Part shown: positions 36,640 through 45,990 of the stretch, in pieces
How positions within the stretch are numbered: the stretch's first letter is position 1
Layout of the letters: each line of letters starts with the position of its first letter
NCBI RefSeq assembly: GCF_020734105.1
Contig: NZ_JAJAFR010000001.1
Location: 248,001-312,000 of the forward strand
Direction: 5' to 3'
Length of the DNA: 64,000 nt
DNA from: Alkalihalobacillus deserti
GTDB taxonomy: Bacteria > Bacillota > Bacilli > Bacillales > Bacillaceae_D
Translations under genes and position numbers: made by a program
Notes under the pieces: model-generated
What the model was told of the DNA's origin: nothing
Database searches by the model: none
The model's input: the letters and a program-made list of their open reading frames with translations, nothing else

Positions 36640-37134
36640 CTATGGTCTGATATAAACTGCAGTCCCATTGGGAACGGTTCTGGCTAATTCCTCCACATCT
36701 TGGTTATACATCCTAACACAACCGAGAGAGACATAGTGTCCAATTGAACTTGGATCATTTGTTCCATGAATTCCATAAGACTTTTTGGATAAACTCAACC
36801 ACATAGTGCCAAAAGGTCCACCAGGATTAGGGGCTCTGTTCACAATGACAAAATCCCCCACTGGAGTGTCATGGAGCATCCTTCCAACTCCAACAGGGTA
36901 GACTTTTTGAACGATTCCTTGATTCATTAACGTAAGAGTTCGATTAGATAGAGAGATGTGAATGGTATAGGGGATGGTATCAGGTGAGGGAAGGCCAGGT
37001 ATAATTATTTGTTGCCCGATCAAAATCATATTAGGATCTATACTTGGATTCGCGGCGATAATAGCTGAAAGAGGGGTTCGGTAATCTTCAGAGATAGCAA
37101 ACAATGTTTCACCAGCTTTAACGATATGGATCAT
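36640..37134 (-). CDS. ykuD: L,D-transpeptidase with LysM domain
   Basis: 164 residues, the same length as B. subtilis YkuD. N-terminal LysM (2-46: [16 protein letters not shown]) binds peptidoglycan; the YkuD catalytic domain follows, with GIHGT (His123) and SLGCVRM (Cys139). Forms 3-3 cross-links in the wall; in B. subtilis it is made during sporulation and found in the spore. ATG 37134 with GGAGGTACCC upstream. Confidence 0.93.
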   Translation of the reverse strand: MIHIVKAGETLFAISEDYRTPLSAIIAANPSIDPNMILIGQQIIIPGLPSPDTIPYTIHISLSNRTLTLMNQGIVQKVYPVGVGRMLHDTPVGDFVIVNRAPNPGGPFGTMWLSLSKKSYGIHGTNDPSSIGHYVSLGCVRMYNQDVEELARTVPNGTAVYIRP

Positions 37135-37264
37135 GTAGGGTACCTCCTATATTTGTAATTATGTTAATTTTAAACGAAGTGATAACTATCTAAATAAATA
37201 TTGCATTGGATCATCATTTCAAAGTATGTTTAAATAAAACTAATAAATTATTAGGGGGATGACG

Positions 37265-37411
37265 ATGAGACCATTACAAATCTCTGCAGACACGGCTCAA
37301 AAACTAGCCAAATCACTAAATGTTCCACTTGAACAAATTATGCATATGCCACAGCATATTCTGCTTGCCAAATTAACAGAACTTCAGAAAGATGAAAATA
37401 AAAAAGAATAA
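37265..37411 (+). CDS. yycC: YycC-like small protein
   Basis: 48 residues, MRPLQISADTAQKLAKSLNV then PLEQIMHMPQHILLAKLTEL. This agrees closely with what I remember of the YycC family of Bacillus (47-50 residues, function unknown). Ribosome site AGGGGGATG. A terminator follows directly. Confidence 0.82.
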   Translation: MRPLQISADTAQKLAKSLNVPLEQIMHMPQHILLAKLTELQKDENKKE

Positions 37412-37420
37412 GAGGGATAG

Positions 37421-37451
37421 AGAGTCTCATTTACGTATGAGACTCTTTTTC
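37421..37451 (+). terminator. Terminator of yycC
   Basis: Arms agagtctcat / atgagactct, 6-base loop, TTTTCT. Confidence 0.85.
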
Positions 37452-37999
37452 TAATTGATCTAATGAAGGTAGGAAAGTTTTCGTCGTTAGTGTCAAAGTT
37501 TCACCACTTCTATTTTGATGCAGTTCTTAAATGGAAATATTGATAGGCAAATAACAATCTAATAACATCTACTAAAAAGCAAAAGTATGCAGGCATTAAG
37601 TGAATAAAAGTGATGTATCCTATTTTAACCAGCTTTTAAGACAAAATAGATCAACTGTAATAGTTATTCTTTCGAAACAGAGAAGAAAACTACGAATCAA
37701 CATACGTCCGGAGATGCAAACAACGTCAGTTTGTATCTCCTCTTTTTTGTTAAATGAGTAAATCTATAAAACTGAGCAAAAAAAATTAAATTAGGCTTAA
37801 AATCTATTCACCAAACCTGCCATTTTATATTGAATTTCAATAATTGCATGGATTCGTAAATAATTGCACCACCTTTGCTCTAAGCACCATCTTGTTGCTA
37901 AATTGTTTGTTGATTTTTTATAAATAGAAACTAGCTTGGCATTTAATCTATTTTCAACTACGATAGGTAAATAAATAATACTTTTATAAGGGGTTACAA
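37452..37999. other. Gene-free stretch with an orphan terminator
   Basis: No supportable protein gene. At 37710-37750 there is a strong terminator (ggagatgcaaac / gtttgtatctcc, then TCTTTTTTG) on the plus strand, not preceded by any gene after yycC and its own terminator. It may end a small RNA transcribed from within 37460-37700. The kinase gene begins at 38000 behind AAGGGG. Confidence 0.4.
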
Positions 38000-39979
38000 A
38001 TGAAAAAGGTGATTCTAGTCTTGGCAGTGAGCTTATTATTAACTTTTTTAGGAACAACGGTAAATGCTGATGAAGCAACTATTCTTGTGGTCGGTTATGA
38101 TCCAAACCTTCCTCCAATTAACTTTACTGAAGACGGAGTGCCCGCAGGTTTTGCCGTTGATATGATGAATGAAATTGCCGTGCGAATGGGAACTGAGATC
38201 AAATACATTCCAATCCCACAAAAAGAGGCGATTACAAAGCTTCAATATCAGCAGATAGATCTTTTATTAAGTGCCCACTTTAATGAAAAACATGCTCGGG
38301 TGATGGATTTCTCTGACTCGATTTTAGGGACATCGATTGGATTACTTGTTCATGAAAAAAATAATGAAATTAAAGGGCTAGCTCAATTAACGAATGCGGT
38401 GACCGCCCTCCAAAGCGATACAATAGAGTATGAGTTCTTACGCAATATTCGTAGGATTAAGTATCATGTAGCAAGCAATCAAGTTACTGCTTTAGATCTA
38501 CTATTTAAAGGTCGTGCTAATGCATTTGTTGGAAATGTGATCACAGCTCAGTACGTGTTAGAGCAAACAGGAAGGCAGGATGATTATCAGATTGTCGGCA
38601 ATTATTTACTCCCTATTGATTATACGATGGCTGTCAAAAAAGAGAATTATTTGTTACTTAGTCAATTAAATCGCGCCATTCGGGAGATCAAAAGTGATGG
38701 CACCTATAGTGCATTATATGAGAAGTGGTTTGATTGGGGGAATGACTTAACGGATCGCCTCTGGCTCGTTATTCAAATCATTGGATCGTTGCTTTTTTTA
38801 GCTATTATCTTTTCCTTTATCGGATTGCGTTGGAACAGACAATTACAAAGAGAAGTATCAAAGAAAACGAATGGCTTAAACCAAATAAATTATCAGCTTC
38901 AAGAAAAAATAGCACAAATGAAAAACAGTGATGAATTTCAGAAACAAATACTAAATAGCAGTCCGCGTGGAATTGTTACGGTTAATCAAGATGGGCTGAT
39001 CACATCTTTTAATACAAAAGCTATAGAAATATCAGGAGAACCAGACCCGGTCGTCGGTCTGCATTACGAACAAGTTCTGTTGTTACAAAAACTATTGGAA
39101 GGCCGTTTTGCTCAAGTGTTTCAAACAAAAAACTTATTTTTAGGTGAAGAATCCGTCTGGGAGCGCGATGAACACCGTACTTTCTATCTACGTTACTATG
39201 TTTATCCTTTATTTGACTTTAAAAAACGCTTAAATGGTCTCATTGTTACATTTGAAGATATTACAGAAGAAAGAAAGTTACGTTTGCAAATTTTCGAACA
39301 AGAAAAAAATAAAGCTTTGGGCAGAGTCGTTGCTGGGATTGCACATGAAATTCGTAACCCGCTCACATCGATTAAGACATTTGCTGAACTGATCCCCCGC
39401 AAATATAATAATGAACGTTTTCAAAAAGAGATTTCCACGTATGTCCCTCAAGAAATTGAACGAGTCAATCAGCTAATTGAAGGTTTAATTGATTATGCGA
39501 AACCAAAACAGTTAAATAAAGAACGGATTGATGTATCTTTAATCACGAAAGAATGTACGATTTTATTTGAGCGTACGGCTCTAAATAAAGGGATCTCTTT
39601 AGTATCCGAAACAGAAGATGAACTCTGGATTGAAGCCGATTCTAATCAATTAAAACAAGTTATTATTAACCTCATTATTAATAGCTTAGATGCTATCGAT
39701 ACTAACGATGAAGTAGAAGATCGGATCGTAAAATTAAAAGCATACTCAAAGGATAACGGTATTGTGATGAAAGTCTCAGACAAAGGAGCTGGTATGGATG
39801 AAACAGAGCAGCTCCAAGCTTTAGAGCCCTTCTACACGACAAAAGAAAAAGGTACCGGCCTAGGTTTAGCGATAGCAAACCAATATGTTCATGAAAATAA
39901 AGGAAGGTTAGAAATAGATAGCAAGAAAGGGAAAGGGACAACGATTACATTAACATTTTCACCAAAGAATGGAGGGTAA
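38000..39979 (+). CDS. Sensor histidine kinase with extracellular solute-binding domain and PAS
   Basis: 659 residues. Signal peptide (1-23), a family 3 solute-binding domain outside the cell (about 27-247: YDPNLPPINFTEDGVPAGF), one membrane helix (254-276), a coiled segment, a PAS domain (about 311-425), a HisKA domain with the phospho-accepting His449 in AHEIRNP, and HATPase with NLIINSLDAI, DKGAGM and GTGLGLAI. The kinase probably senses a small ligand such as an amino or organic acid. Next to it are an NtrC-type regulator and a TAXI-TRAP transporter, the likely target. Start codon at 38000 behind AAGGGG. Confidence 0.9.
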   Translation: MKKVILVLAVSLLLTFLGTTVNADEATILVVGYDPNLPPINFTEDGVPAGFAVDMMNEIAVRMGTEIKYIPIPQKEAITKLQYQQIDLLLSAHFNEKHARVMDFSDSILGTSIGLLVHEKNNEIKGLAQLTNAVTALQSDTIEYEFLRNIRRIKYHVASNQVTALDLLFKGRANAFVGNVITAQYVLEQTGRQDDYQIVGNYLLPIDYTMAVKKENYLLLSQLNRAIREIKSDGTYSALYEKWFDWGNDLTDRLWLVIQIIGSLLFLAIIFSFIGLRWNRQLQREVSKKTNGLNQINYQLQEKIAQMKNSDEFQKQILNSSPRGIVTVNQDGLITSFNTKAIEISGEPDPVVGLHYEQVLLLQKLLEGRFAQVFQTKNLFLGEESVWERDEHRTFYLRYYVYPLFDFKKRLNGLIVTFEDITEERKLRLQIFEQEKNKALGRVVAGIAHEIRNPLTSIKTFAELIPRKYNNERFQKEISTYVPQEIERVNQLIEGLIDYAKPKQLNKERIDVSLITKECTILFERTALNKGISLVSETEDELWIEADSNQLKQVIINLIINSLDAIDTNDEVEDRIVKLKAYSKDNGIVMKVSDKGAGMDETEQLQALEPFYTTKEKGTGLGLAIANQYVHENKGRLEIDSKKGKGTTITLTFSPKNGG

Positions 39980-39983
39980 ATGT

Positions 39984-41336
39984 ATGAAACGGATCATTGT
40001 AATTGATGATGAAGCTTCAATTTGTTCTTCTTTGGAATTTGCTTTAGAGGACGATTATGAGGTAGTGACAACGACTAAACCGCATGAGGGATTGAAGTGG
40101 ATAGAAGAAGAACATCACGACTTATGTTTGCTTGACTTAAAGGTTGGTCAAGTAGATGGTCTTGAAATCTTAAAGAAAATTAAACAAGTTAGTCCAAGGA
40201 CCGTGGTTATAATGATTACGGCTTACGGAACGATTGCAACTTCGGTCAGAGCAATTCAAGAAGGAGCCTATTCATATTTAACGAAACCAATTAATATTGA
40301 AGAACTTTACTCGATCATTCAACAAGCGCTTCATTATCAACATTTAAATGAACAAGTCGATTATTTAAGTCAAGAATTAGAAAAAAAATATAGCTATGAA
40401 GGAATTATCGGTAAAAGTGAAGCAATGGCTTCGATTTTTAACTTGATTGGAAAAGTAAAGGAAGTAGATTCAAATGTGTTAATTGTTGGAGAAAGTGGGA
40501 CAGGAAAGGAACTAGTTGCAAGAGCGATTCACTTTTCGGGAAAGCGTCGACGAGCGCATTTTGAAGTTGTTAATTGTGCAGCGATACCGGACCAACTTCT
40601 AGAAAGTGAGCTATTTGGTTATGACAAGGGAGCTTTCACTGGAGCTGTTTCCAGTAAGGAAGGGAAGTTTCAGCTTACGAATGGAGGAACGATTTTTCTA
40701 GATGAAATTGGTGATATGCCCCTTTCTTTACAGGCAAAGCTTTTACGAGTCCTACAAGAAAAAGTCGTTACAAAGCTTGGTTCTAATAAAGAAATAAATC
40801 TAGATGTGCGTGTGATCGCAGCAACAAATAAAAACCTTGAAGAAGCGGTGAGAAACGGGGAGTTTCGTGAAGATTTATATTTTCGCTTAGACGTCGTTAA
40901 AGTGCCATTACCTCCTTTAAGAGAAAGAAAAGAAGACATTCCCTTTTTAATTAAGCACTTTATCCAACAGTTCAACCTGGAAATGAGCAAAAAGGTACAA
41001 GGCTTTACGAAAGAAGCAAATCGGATTTTACTTAATTATGATTATCCAGGGAACATTCGAGAACTCTCTAATATCATAGAATCGTCCATGGTTCTTGCAG
41101 ATGACGAATTTATTGAAGTGTTAGACCTGCCACAACAAGTTAGAGCAATCCATTCCGTTGAACGAAAAGAAGGAGAAACGATTCTAGATTTTGTCGGAGT
41201 TCCTTTAAAAGAAATAGAGAAACAATTCATTTTAGCAACGCTTGAGGCAAATAATGGTCACCGGAAAAACACCGCTTTAATGCTAGGGATAAGTGAAAGA
41301 GGTTTACGTGACAAGTTGAAACAATATGAACAATAA
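39984..41336 (+). CDS. NtrC-family sigma-54 response regulator
   Basis: 450 residues. Receiver domain with Asp8/Asp9 and phospho-acceptor Asp51 (LLDLKVG), T83 and K105; AAA+ domain with Walker A GESGTGKE, the sigma-54 loop GAFTGA and NCAAIPDQLLESELFGYDKG; a C-terminal Fis-type HTH (NNGHRKNTALMLGISERGLR). ATG 39984 follows GGAGGGTAA inside the end of the kinase gene region, 4 bases after its stop, so the two are cotranscribed. It should activate the -24/-12 promoter at 41436. Fis-type NtrC regulators with receivers are uncommon in Bacillus. Confidence 0.93.
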   Translation: MKRIIVIDDEASICSSLEFALEDDYEVVTTTKPHEGLKWIEEEHHDLCLLDLKVGQVDGLEILKKIKQVSPRTVVIMITAYGTIATSVRAIQEGAYSYLTKPINIEELYSIIQQALHYQHLNEQVDYLSQELEKKYSYEGIIGKSEAMASIFNLIGKVKEVDSNVLIVGESGTGKELVARAIHFSGKRRRAHFEVVNCAAIPDQLLESELFGYDKGAFTGAVSSKEGKFQLTNGGTIFLDEIGDMPLSLQAKLLRVLQEKVVTKLGSNKEINLDVRVIAATNKNLEEAVRNGEFREDLYFRLDVVKVPLPPLRERKEDIPFLIKHFIQQFNLEMSKKVQGFTKEANRILLNYDYPGNIRELSNIIESSMVLADDEFIEVLDLPQQVRAIHSVERKEGETILDFVGVPLKEIEKQFILATLEANNGHRKNTALMLGISERGLRDKLKQYEQ

Positions 41337-41340
41337 AAAG

Positions 41341-41372
41341 CGGCAAAAATTGCAGGGCGGCAAAATATGCCG
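41341..41372. promoter_or_regulatory. Two tandem dyads, candidate regulator-binding sites
   Basis: CGGCAAAAATTGCAG (41341-41355) and CGGCAAAATATGCCG (41358-41372) share the pattern CGGCA-N5-TGCCG; centres are 17 bases apart. They lie 65-95 bases upstream of the -24 element, where NtrC-type regulators bind. The flanking aaaagcggca / tgccgctttt can also fold as the terminator of the regulator gene. Confidence 0.7.
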
Positions 41373-41382
41373 CTTTTGAACC

Positions 41383-41431
41383 GGCATAAATGTATCCTTT
41401 CCTAAGTAAACGGTTACATTTATGCCTTTTT
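41383..41431 (+). terminator. Long inverted repeat before the sigma-54 promoter
   Basis: Arms ggcataaatgta / tacatttatgcc, 20-base loop, then TTTTT. It may act as terminator of the two-component operon and may bring the enhancer sites close to the promoter. Confidence 0.6.
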
Positions 41432-41435
41432 AAAG

Positions 41436-41452
41436 TTGGCACAACATTTGCA
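41436..41452 (+). promoter_or_regulatory. Sigma-54 promoter of the TAXI-TRAP operon
   Basis: TTGGCACAACATTTGCA, a near-perfect match to the consensus, with GG and GC 10 bases apart, 50 bases before the start codon. Confidence 0.93.
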
Positions 41453-41501
41453 TTTAATTAAGTGAACTAAAAAGGAAAATAAAAAATTAGGGGGAAGTAG
41501 C

Positions 41502-42515
41502 ATGAAAAAGTTTTACACATTATTTGTGGCGTCAATGCTTGTTTTTCTAACGGCATGTGGGGGCGAAGACACTTCAAGTCCAGAGCTCGAGGGGACAGAA
41601 AAGACTGAAAGTGAAGAAGGTAGCATGGAGCTAGAAGATTTATTCGTTACAGTAGCCACTGGAGGAACGTCTGGGGTTTACTATCCTATCGGTGGAGCAG
41701 TTGCAAATATTATTGAGAAAGAACTAGGAGTTGATTCTTCTGTTCAAGCCACTGGTGCATCTGTTGAAAATATTAATCTTATCAATACAGGTAGAGCAGA
41801 ACTTGCGATAACAATGGCAGACGCAGTTTTACAAGCTTATGAAGGAAGCGGTGCTTTTGAAGGTGAGCAGCCTATCGATTCCTTAAGAGGATTAACAGCA
41901 CTTTATCCTAACTTTGTTCAAGTTGTTACAACTGAAGATTCAGGGATTGAGAGTGTTGCTGGTTTAGCTGGTAAAAGTGTTGGAGTTGGGGCTGCTAACT
42001 CTGGAGTAGAGCTAAACGCACGTATGGTTTTAGAAGCACATGGAATGTCTTATGATGATGTTGATGAAGATTACTTATCTTACAGTGAAGCAATTGATCA
42101 GATCAAAAACGGGATGATCGATGCAGCATTTGTTACAAGTGGTGTTCCTAACGCTACAGTCATTGACCTAGATACAACTCATACAGCTAAAATTCTACCG
42201 ATCGAAGGCGATGCGATCGATTACTTAACTGAAAATTACCCGTTTTTCTCAAGTGAATTGATCCCTGCAGGTTCTTATGGAAATGAAGAAGATATCCCAA
42301 CGGCTGCTATCACTAATTTATTATTACTATCAAATGATGTTTCTGAAGATGCTGGTTATGAAATTACAAAAACATTGTTTGAAAATCTTGATCAAATTCA
42401 AGGATCACACAATGCTGCAAAAGATATTACTTTAGAAACAGTTGGCGTAGGTATGCCTGTACCATTCCATCCAGGAGCTGAGCGTTACTTTAAAGAAGTT
42501 GGAGCACTAAACTAA
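41502..42515 (+). CDS. TAXI-family TRAP transporter solute receptor
   Basis: 337 residues, lipoprotein (lipobox LTAC, Cys19), followed by an acidic linker and the TAXI solute-binding fold from about 50 (VTVATGGTSGVYYPIGGAVA is typical). Captures the substrate outside the membrane for the fused permease downstream. Driven by the sigma-54 promoter, so uptake is likely triggered by the upstream kinase. Substrate unknown; characterised TAXI systems take up glutamate or related acids. A hairpin separates it from the next gene. Confidence 0.92.
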   Translation: MKKFYTLFVASMLVFLTACGGEDTSSPELEGTEKTESEEGSMELEDLFVTVATGGTSGVYYPIGGAVANIIEKELGVDSSVQATGASVENINLINTGRAELAITMADAVLQAYEGSGAFEGEQPIDSLRGLTALYPNFVQVVTTEDSGIESVAGLAGKSVGVGAANSGVELNARMVLEAHGMSYDDVDEDYLSYSEAIDQIKNGMIDAAFVTSGVPNATVIDLDTTHTAKILPIEGDAIDYLTENYPFFSSELIPAGSYGNEEDIPTAAITNLLLLSNDVSEDAGYEITKTLFENLDQIQGSHNAAKDITLETVGVGMPVPFHPGAERYFKEVGALN

Positions 42516-42528
42516 TAATATCCAAGAA

Positions 42529-42591
42529 ACTGACTCATGATCAACGTTCTACCTTTTAAATAAATCGGTAGTTTGTCCGAATGAGTCAGTT
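42529..42591 (+). terminator. Hairpin between receptor and DUF1850 genes
   Basis: Outer arms aactgactcat / atgagtcagtt, inner ctacc / ggtag, with a T-rich tail (TGTCTATTTTT). Probably a partial terminator or a 3-prime stabiliser that lets the receptor be made in excess over the permease. Confidence 0.65.
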
Positions 42592-42622
42592 GTCTATTTT
42601 TATGCTGGTAGGGGGTTGAAGA

Positions 42623-43072
42623 ATGAGAATCTGGTTCGTTTGGATTGTTTTAATGTTATCGGCTTGTACAAACCCAGATCAATTGACCCTAATTGTTCAA
42701 AGCCAAGAAGATGAAACCGTCTATAACAAAGTGAAACATTTGAAGGGTGGAGATACATTCACAATCAAGTGGATTCATTCTGTTGAAAAAACGCCATGGC
42801 GTGAAACCTATCAACTTACCGATGAAGGAGAGCTTTTATTAATAGAAACGGCCTTTCAATCATTTGGTGCAGGTGTTCCTCATCAAAAAGGAACGATGAC
42901 CGTAGAGGATGGTGAAGTGGTCATTCGAGATATTAATGAGCAATTATCTGTGTTTCGATGGATTCATTCACAAAAGGTTAATTTTGAACTTGAGATTAAT
43001 GATATAACCGTGTTTGATGCGGAAGACCTGCCCCACCATGAACGAATGAAAATATTTGTAGAGAAGAGGTGA
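42623..43072 (+). CDS. DUF1850 lipoprotein
   Basis: 149 residues, lipobox LSAC (Cys15), then a single beta-rich DUF1850 domain with FTIKWIHSVEKTPWRE, the family signature. DUF1850 genes travel with TAXI-type TRAP transporters and may be accessory subunits. It overlaps the GTG-containing ribosome site of the permease gene. Confidence 0.82.
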   Translation: MRIWFVWIVLMLSACTNPDQLTLIVQSQEDETVYNKVKHLKGGDTFTIKWIHSVEKTPWRETYQLTDEGELLLIETAFQSFGAGVPHQKGTMTVEDGEVVIRDINEQLSVFRWIHSQKVNFELEINDITVFDAEDLPHHERMKIFVEKR

Positions 43073-43077
43073 CTGTC

Positions 43078-45051
43078 ATGGGGAAACGTTCAACTATAGA
43101 AGAACCTCAAATGACTAAAGAACAACAAGAAGTTTTAGAAAAATACGATGCAGAATCACGCTTTCGAACTTTTTCGAACAAGACGGTTGCAATTATAGTT
43201 TCGATCATTGCGATCTCTTTATCTCTTTATCATATGTACACGTCTTATTTTGGCACACCAGCAACGTTGCAACACCGTTCCTTACATGTTGCAGCCGTAT
43301 TAGCGCTAATTTTCTTATTATATCCGCCGTTTAAAAAGGCAAGCCGAACGAAACTTCCTTGGTATGATGTCATTTTTGCTTTAATGGCTGTTTCAACATC
43401 TGTTTATATTTTCGTTGATTACTTAGGAATTGTGAATCGTGGTGGTTTACCGAATAATTTCGATTTATTCTTTGGTGCAATGTTAGTTCTACTTATACTC
43501 GAGGCATCTCGTCGTGTAACAGGCTGGGGTCTACCAACGATGGCTGTTCTTTTCTTTCTATATGGATTATATGGTCGTGAGCTATCGGGGATTTTCCGCC
43601 ATCGTGGCTATACATGGGATGAACTTGTCAATTTCATGTATGTGACGACAGAAGGGGTGTTCGGAACAGCAATCGGAGTCTCAGCAACATACATTTTTCT
43701 CTTTATCCTATTTGGTGCATTTTTATCAAAGTCAGGGATGGGGCAATTCTTTAATGATATGGCATTAGCGATTGCTGGAAAAACGAGGGGAGGCCCCGCT
43801 AAAGTTTCTGTTATTGCAAGTGGTTTCTTAGGGAGTATTAACGGTGCAGCAGTTGCCAATGTTGTAACGACTGGCTCTTTTACGATTCCATTAATGAAAA
43901 AAATCGGTTACAGTCGCAACTTTGCTGGGGCCGTTGAGGCAGCAGCCTCTGTAGGGGGACAAATCCTACCACCTATAATGGGGGCAGCAGCCTTCATCAT
44001 GGCTGAAACTTTAGGAATTCCGTACAGTCAAATTGCTCTTGCAGCTTTATTACCAGCTTTACTTTTTTATTTAGGAATTATTGTTCAGATTCATTTACGG
44101 GCAACAAAAGAAGGATTGAAAGGGATTTCCAAAGACAACCTTCCAAGAGTGATGGAAGTTTTAAAAGAGCGTGGCCATTTGCTTATCCCGCTTATGTTCC
44201 TTATGTACATGCTATTCTTTAGTGGACGTACGATTATTTATGCAGCGTTACTAACGATTGTTATTACTGTTATTGTTGCGATGTTACGAAAAACAACGAG
44301 AATGTCCTTACGGGATATTATTGATGCATTGGAACAAGGTGCGCGTACATCAGTAGGCGTAGCAATTGCCTGTGCCTGTGTCGGGATCGTAGTTGGTGTG
44401 GCAACGATGACTGGATTTGGATTAAAGCTAGCAAATGGGATTGTCACGCTTGGTGGAGAAAGTTTATTCTTAACCCTTGTCTTTACAATGATTGCGTGTA
44501 TTGTTCTTGGGATGGGTTTACCGAGTATTCCAACTTATATTATTACGGCAACGATGGCTGCACCAGCGCTTATCACACTTGGAATTGAGCCATTAGTGGC
44601 CCATTTATTCGTTTTTTATTTTGGTATATTTGCAAACATTACACCGCCGGTTGCTTTAGCCGCATTTGCAGCTGCAGGAATATCAGGCGGAGATCAAATG
44701 AAGACTGGTTTCCTATCGATGAAACTAGCGATTGCAGGTTTTATTGTTCCATATATGTTTGTTTACAACAACTCTCTTCTCTTGATTGATACTACTTTTG
44801 GAGAAGGAGTGTTAGTTGTCGTAACGGCGGTTACGGGTGTGGTCATGTTAGGAACGGCAGCAGAAGGGTATCTTTTAACAACTATGAATCCAGTATTGCG
44901 TTTATTTTTATTTGGAGGCTCCTTGTTGTTTATGAATCCAAATCTGATCCTAGATCTGGCTGGTTTTGCGATTATTGCCGTTGTTGTGTTGATTCAATGG
45001 CAAAAGGAAAAGAAAAATAGACCTATACAACCAAATTCAATTGAGATGTAA
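43078..45051 (+). CDS. TRAP transporter fused permease (DctQ-DctM type)
   Basis: 657 residues and about 16-18 membrane helices. The fused 4TM/12TM architecture is that of TAXI-linked TRAP permeases, with GGPAKVSVIASGFLGSINGA and IVLGMGLPSIPTYIITA as DctM features. It uses an ion gradient, often sodium, to import the receptor-bound solute. ATG 43078 follows AGAGGTG; the in-frame GTG at 43069 lies inside that site. Third gene of the sigma-54 operon. Confidence 0.93.
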   Translation: MGKRSTIEEPQMTKEQQEVLEKYDAESRFRTFSNKTVAIIVSIIAISLSLYHMYTSYFGTPATLQHRSLHVAAVLALIFLLYPPFKKASRTKLPWYDVIFALMAVSTSVYIFVDYLGIVNRGGLPNNFDLFFGAMLVLLILEASRRVTGWGLPTMAVLFFLYGLYGRELSGIFRHRGYTWDELVNFMYVTTEGVFGTAIGVSATYIFLFILFGAFLSKSGMGQFFNDMALAIAGKTRGGPAKVSVIASGFLGSINGAAVANVVTTGSFTIPLMKKIGYSRNFAGAVEAAASVGGQILPPIMGAAAFIMAETLGIPYSQIALAALLPALLFYLGIIVQIHLRATKEGLKGISKDNLPRVMEVLKERGHLLIPLMFLMYMLFFSGRTIIYAALLTIVITVIVAMLRKTTRMSLRDIIDALEQGARTSVGVAIACACVGIVVGVATMTGFGLKLANGIVTLGGESLFLTLVFTMIACIVLGMGLPSIPTYIITATMAAPALITLGIEPLVAHLFVFYFGIFANITPPVALAAFAAAGISGGDQMKTGFLSMKLAIAGFIVPYMFVYNNSLLLIDTTFGEGVLVVVTAVTGVVMLGTAAEGYLLTTMNPVLRLFLFGGSLLFMNPNLILDLAGFAIIAVVVLIQWQKEKKNRPIQPNSIEM

Positions 45052-45064
45052 TGGAGGTGGAAAA

Positions 45065-45842
45065 ATGGAATTAGGATTAAAAGATAGATCAGTTCTTGTG
45101 TTAGCATCAAGTAAAGGTTTGGGGAAAGCAAGTGCTCTAGAATTTGCGAAAGAAGGAGCTAAGGTGATGCTTGCTAGTTGGAAATTTGAAGAGCTCAGCG
45201 TTGCTGCAAATGAAATTGAACGAGAAACGGGAAGAAAGCCTAACGTTCAAATTTGTGATATAACGAACCGAGAATATAAAAAAACTTGTTAAAACGACTG
45301 CAGAACTACATGGTTCGATCGATGTACTTATCAACAATGCAGGTGGACCGCCAGCTGGTGGCTTTGATCTATTTGACGATGAAAAGTGGCTTGAACTCAA
45401 CTTACTTAGTTTTGTTCGTGCGATCCGAGAAGTGCTTCCTTATATGCGAAAACAAGGAGGAGGTCGTATTGTGAACATTGCCTCCTCCTCTATTAAAGAA
45501 CCGGTAGATGGATTAATTTTATCGAATACGTTTCGTACAGGTATTGTTGGCCTGTCAAAGACGCTTGCTAAAGAGCTTGCCCCCGATCAGATTTTAATTA
45601 ATACAGTTGGACGAGGGAGAATTGGTACAGATCGAGTTGCAGAACTTGACCAAATCCGAGCTGACAAGCTGAATGTCAGCTATGAAGAAGGTCGGAAGCA
45701 AATGGAGCAAGCTATACCGATTGGACGTTACGGTGCACCTGCAGAATTTGCAAAAACGATTGTCTTTCTAGGTTCATTCACAAACACGTATGTGACAGGT
45801 CAAGCACTTGCCGTAGACGGTGGAGCGACTAAGTCATATTAA
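45065..45842 (+). pseudogene. SDR oxidoreductase, +1 frameshift in an A7 run
   Basis: MELGLKDRSVLVLASSKGLG is the usual start, and the gene ends with VTGQALAVDGGATKSY, typical of FabG-like SDRs with NNAG and NIASSSIK motifs. The frame breaks at AAAAAAA (45278-45284); taking one A away gives ...REYKKLVKTTAELHGS and restores a 258-residue protein. It is 13 bases after the permease and belongs to the same operon. The active site SDR tyrosine appears replaced (SNTFRTGIVG has no YxxxK), so even the intact version may not be a standard dehydrogenase. Confidence 0.85.
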
Positions 45843-45848
45843 AAATTA

Positions 45849-45880
45849 TTCAAAAAGGTTGATTTTTACCTTTTAGATCA
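45849..45880 (+). repeat. Degenerate hairpin, possible copy F
   Basis: ttcaaaaaggttgatttttaccttttagatca resembles the worn terminal hairpin of the interspersed repeats, right after the SDR stop. Only the hairpin core remains. Confidence 0.4.
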
Positions 45881-45990
45881 CACATTTTGATTAAAGAAGA
45901 GGTGGACTCATTAAGAGCCATCTCTTTTGAATTTTACTGAGTGAAAAGGGGGATAATATATTCATCTACTACGAAGAGGTGTTAGTTTTA

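Noticed and set aside
37797-38078. Minus-strand 93-codon frame overlapping the kinase start
   Set aside because: No ribosome site, no recognisable family, and it overlaps the signal peptide of a clear gene.
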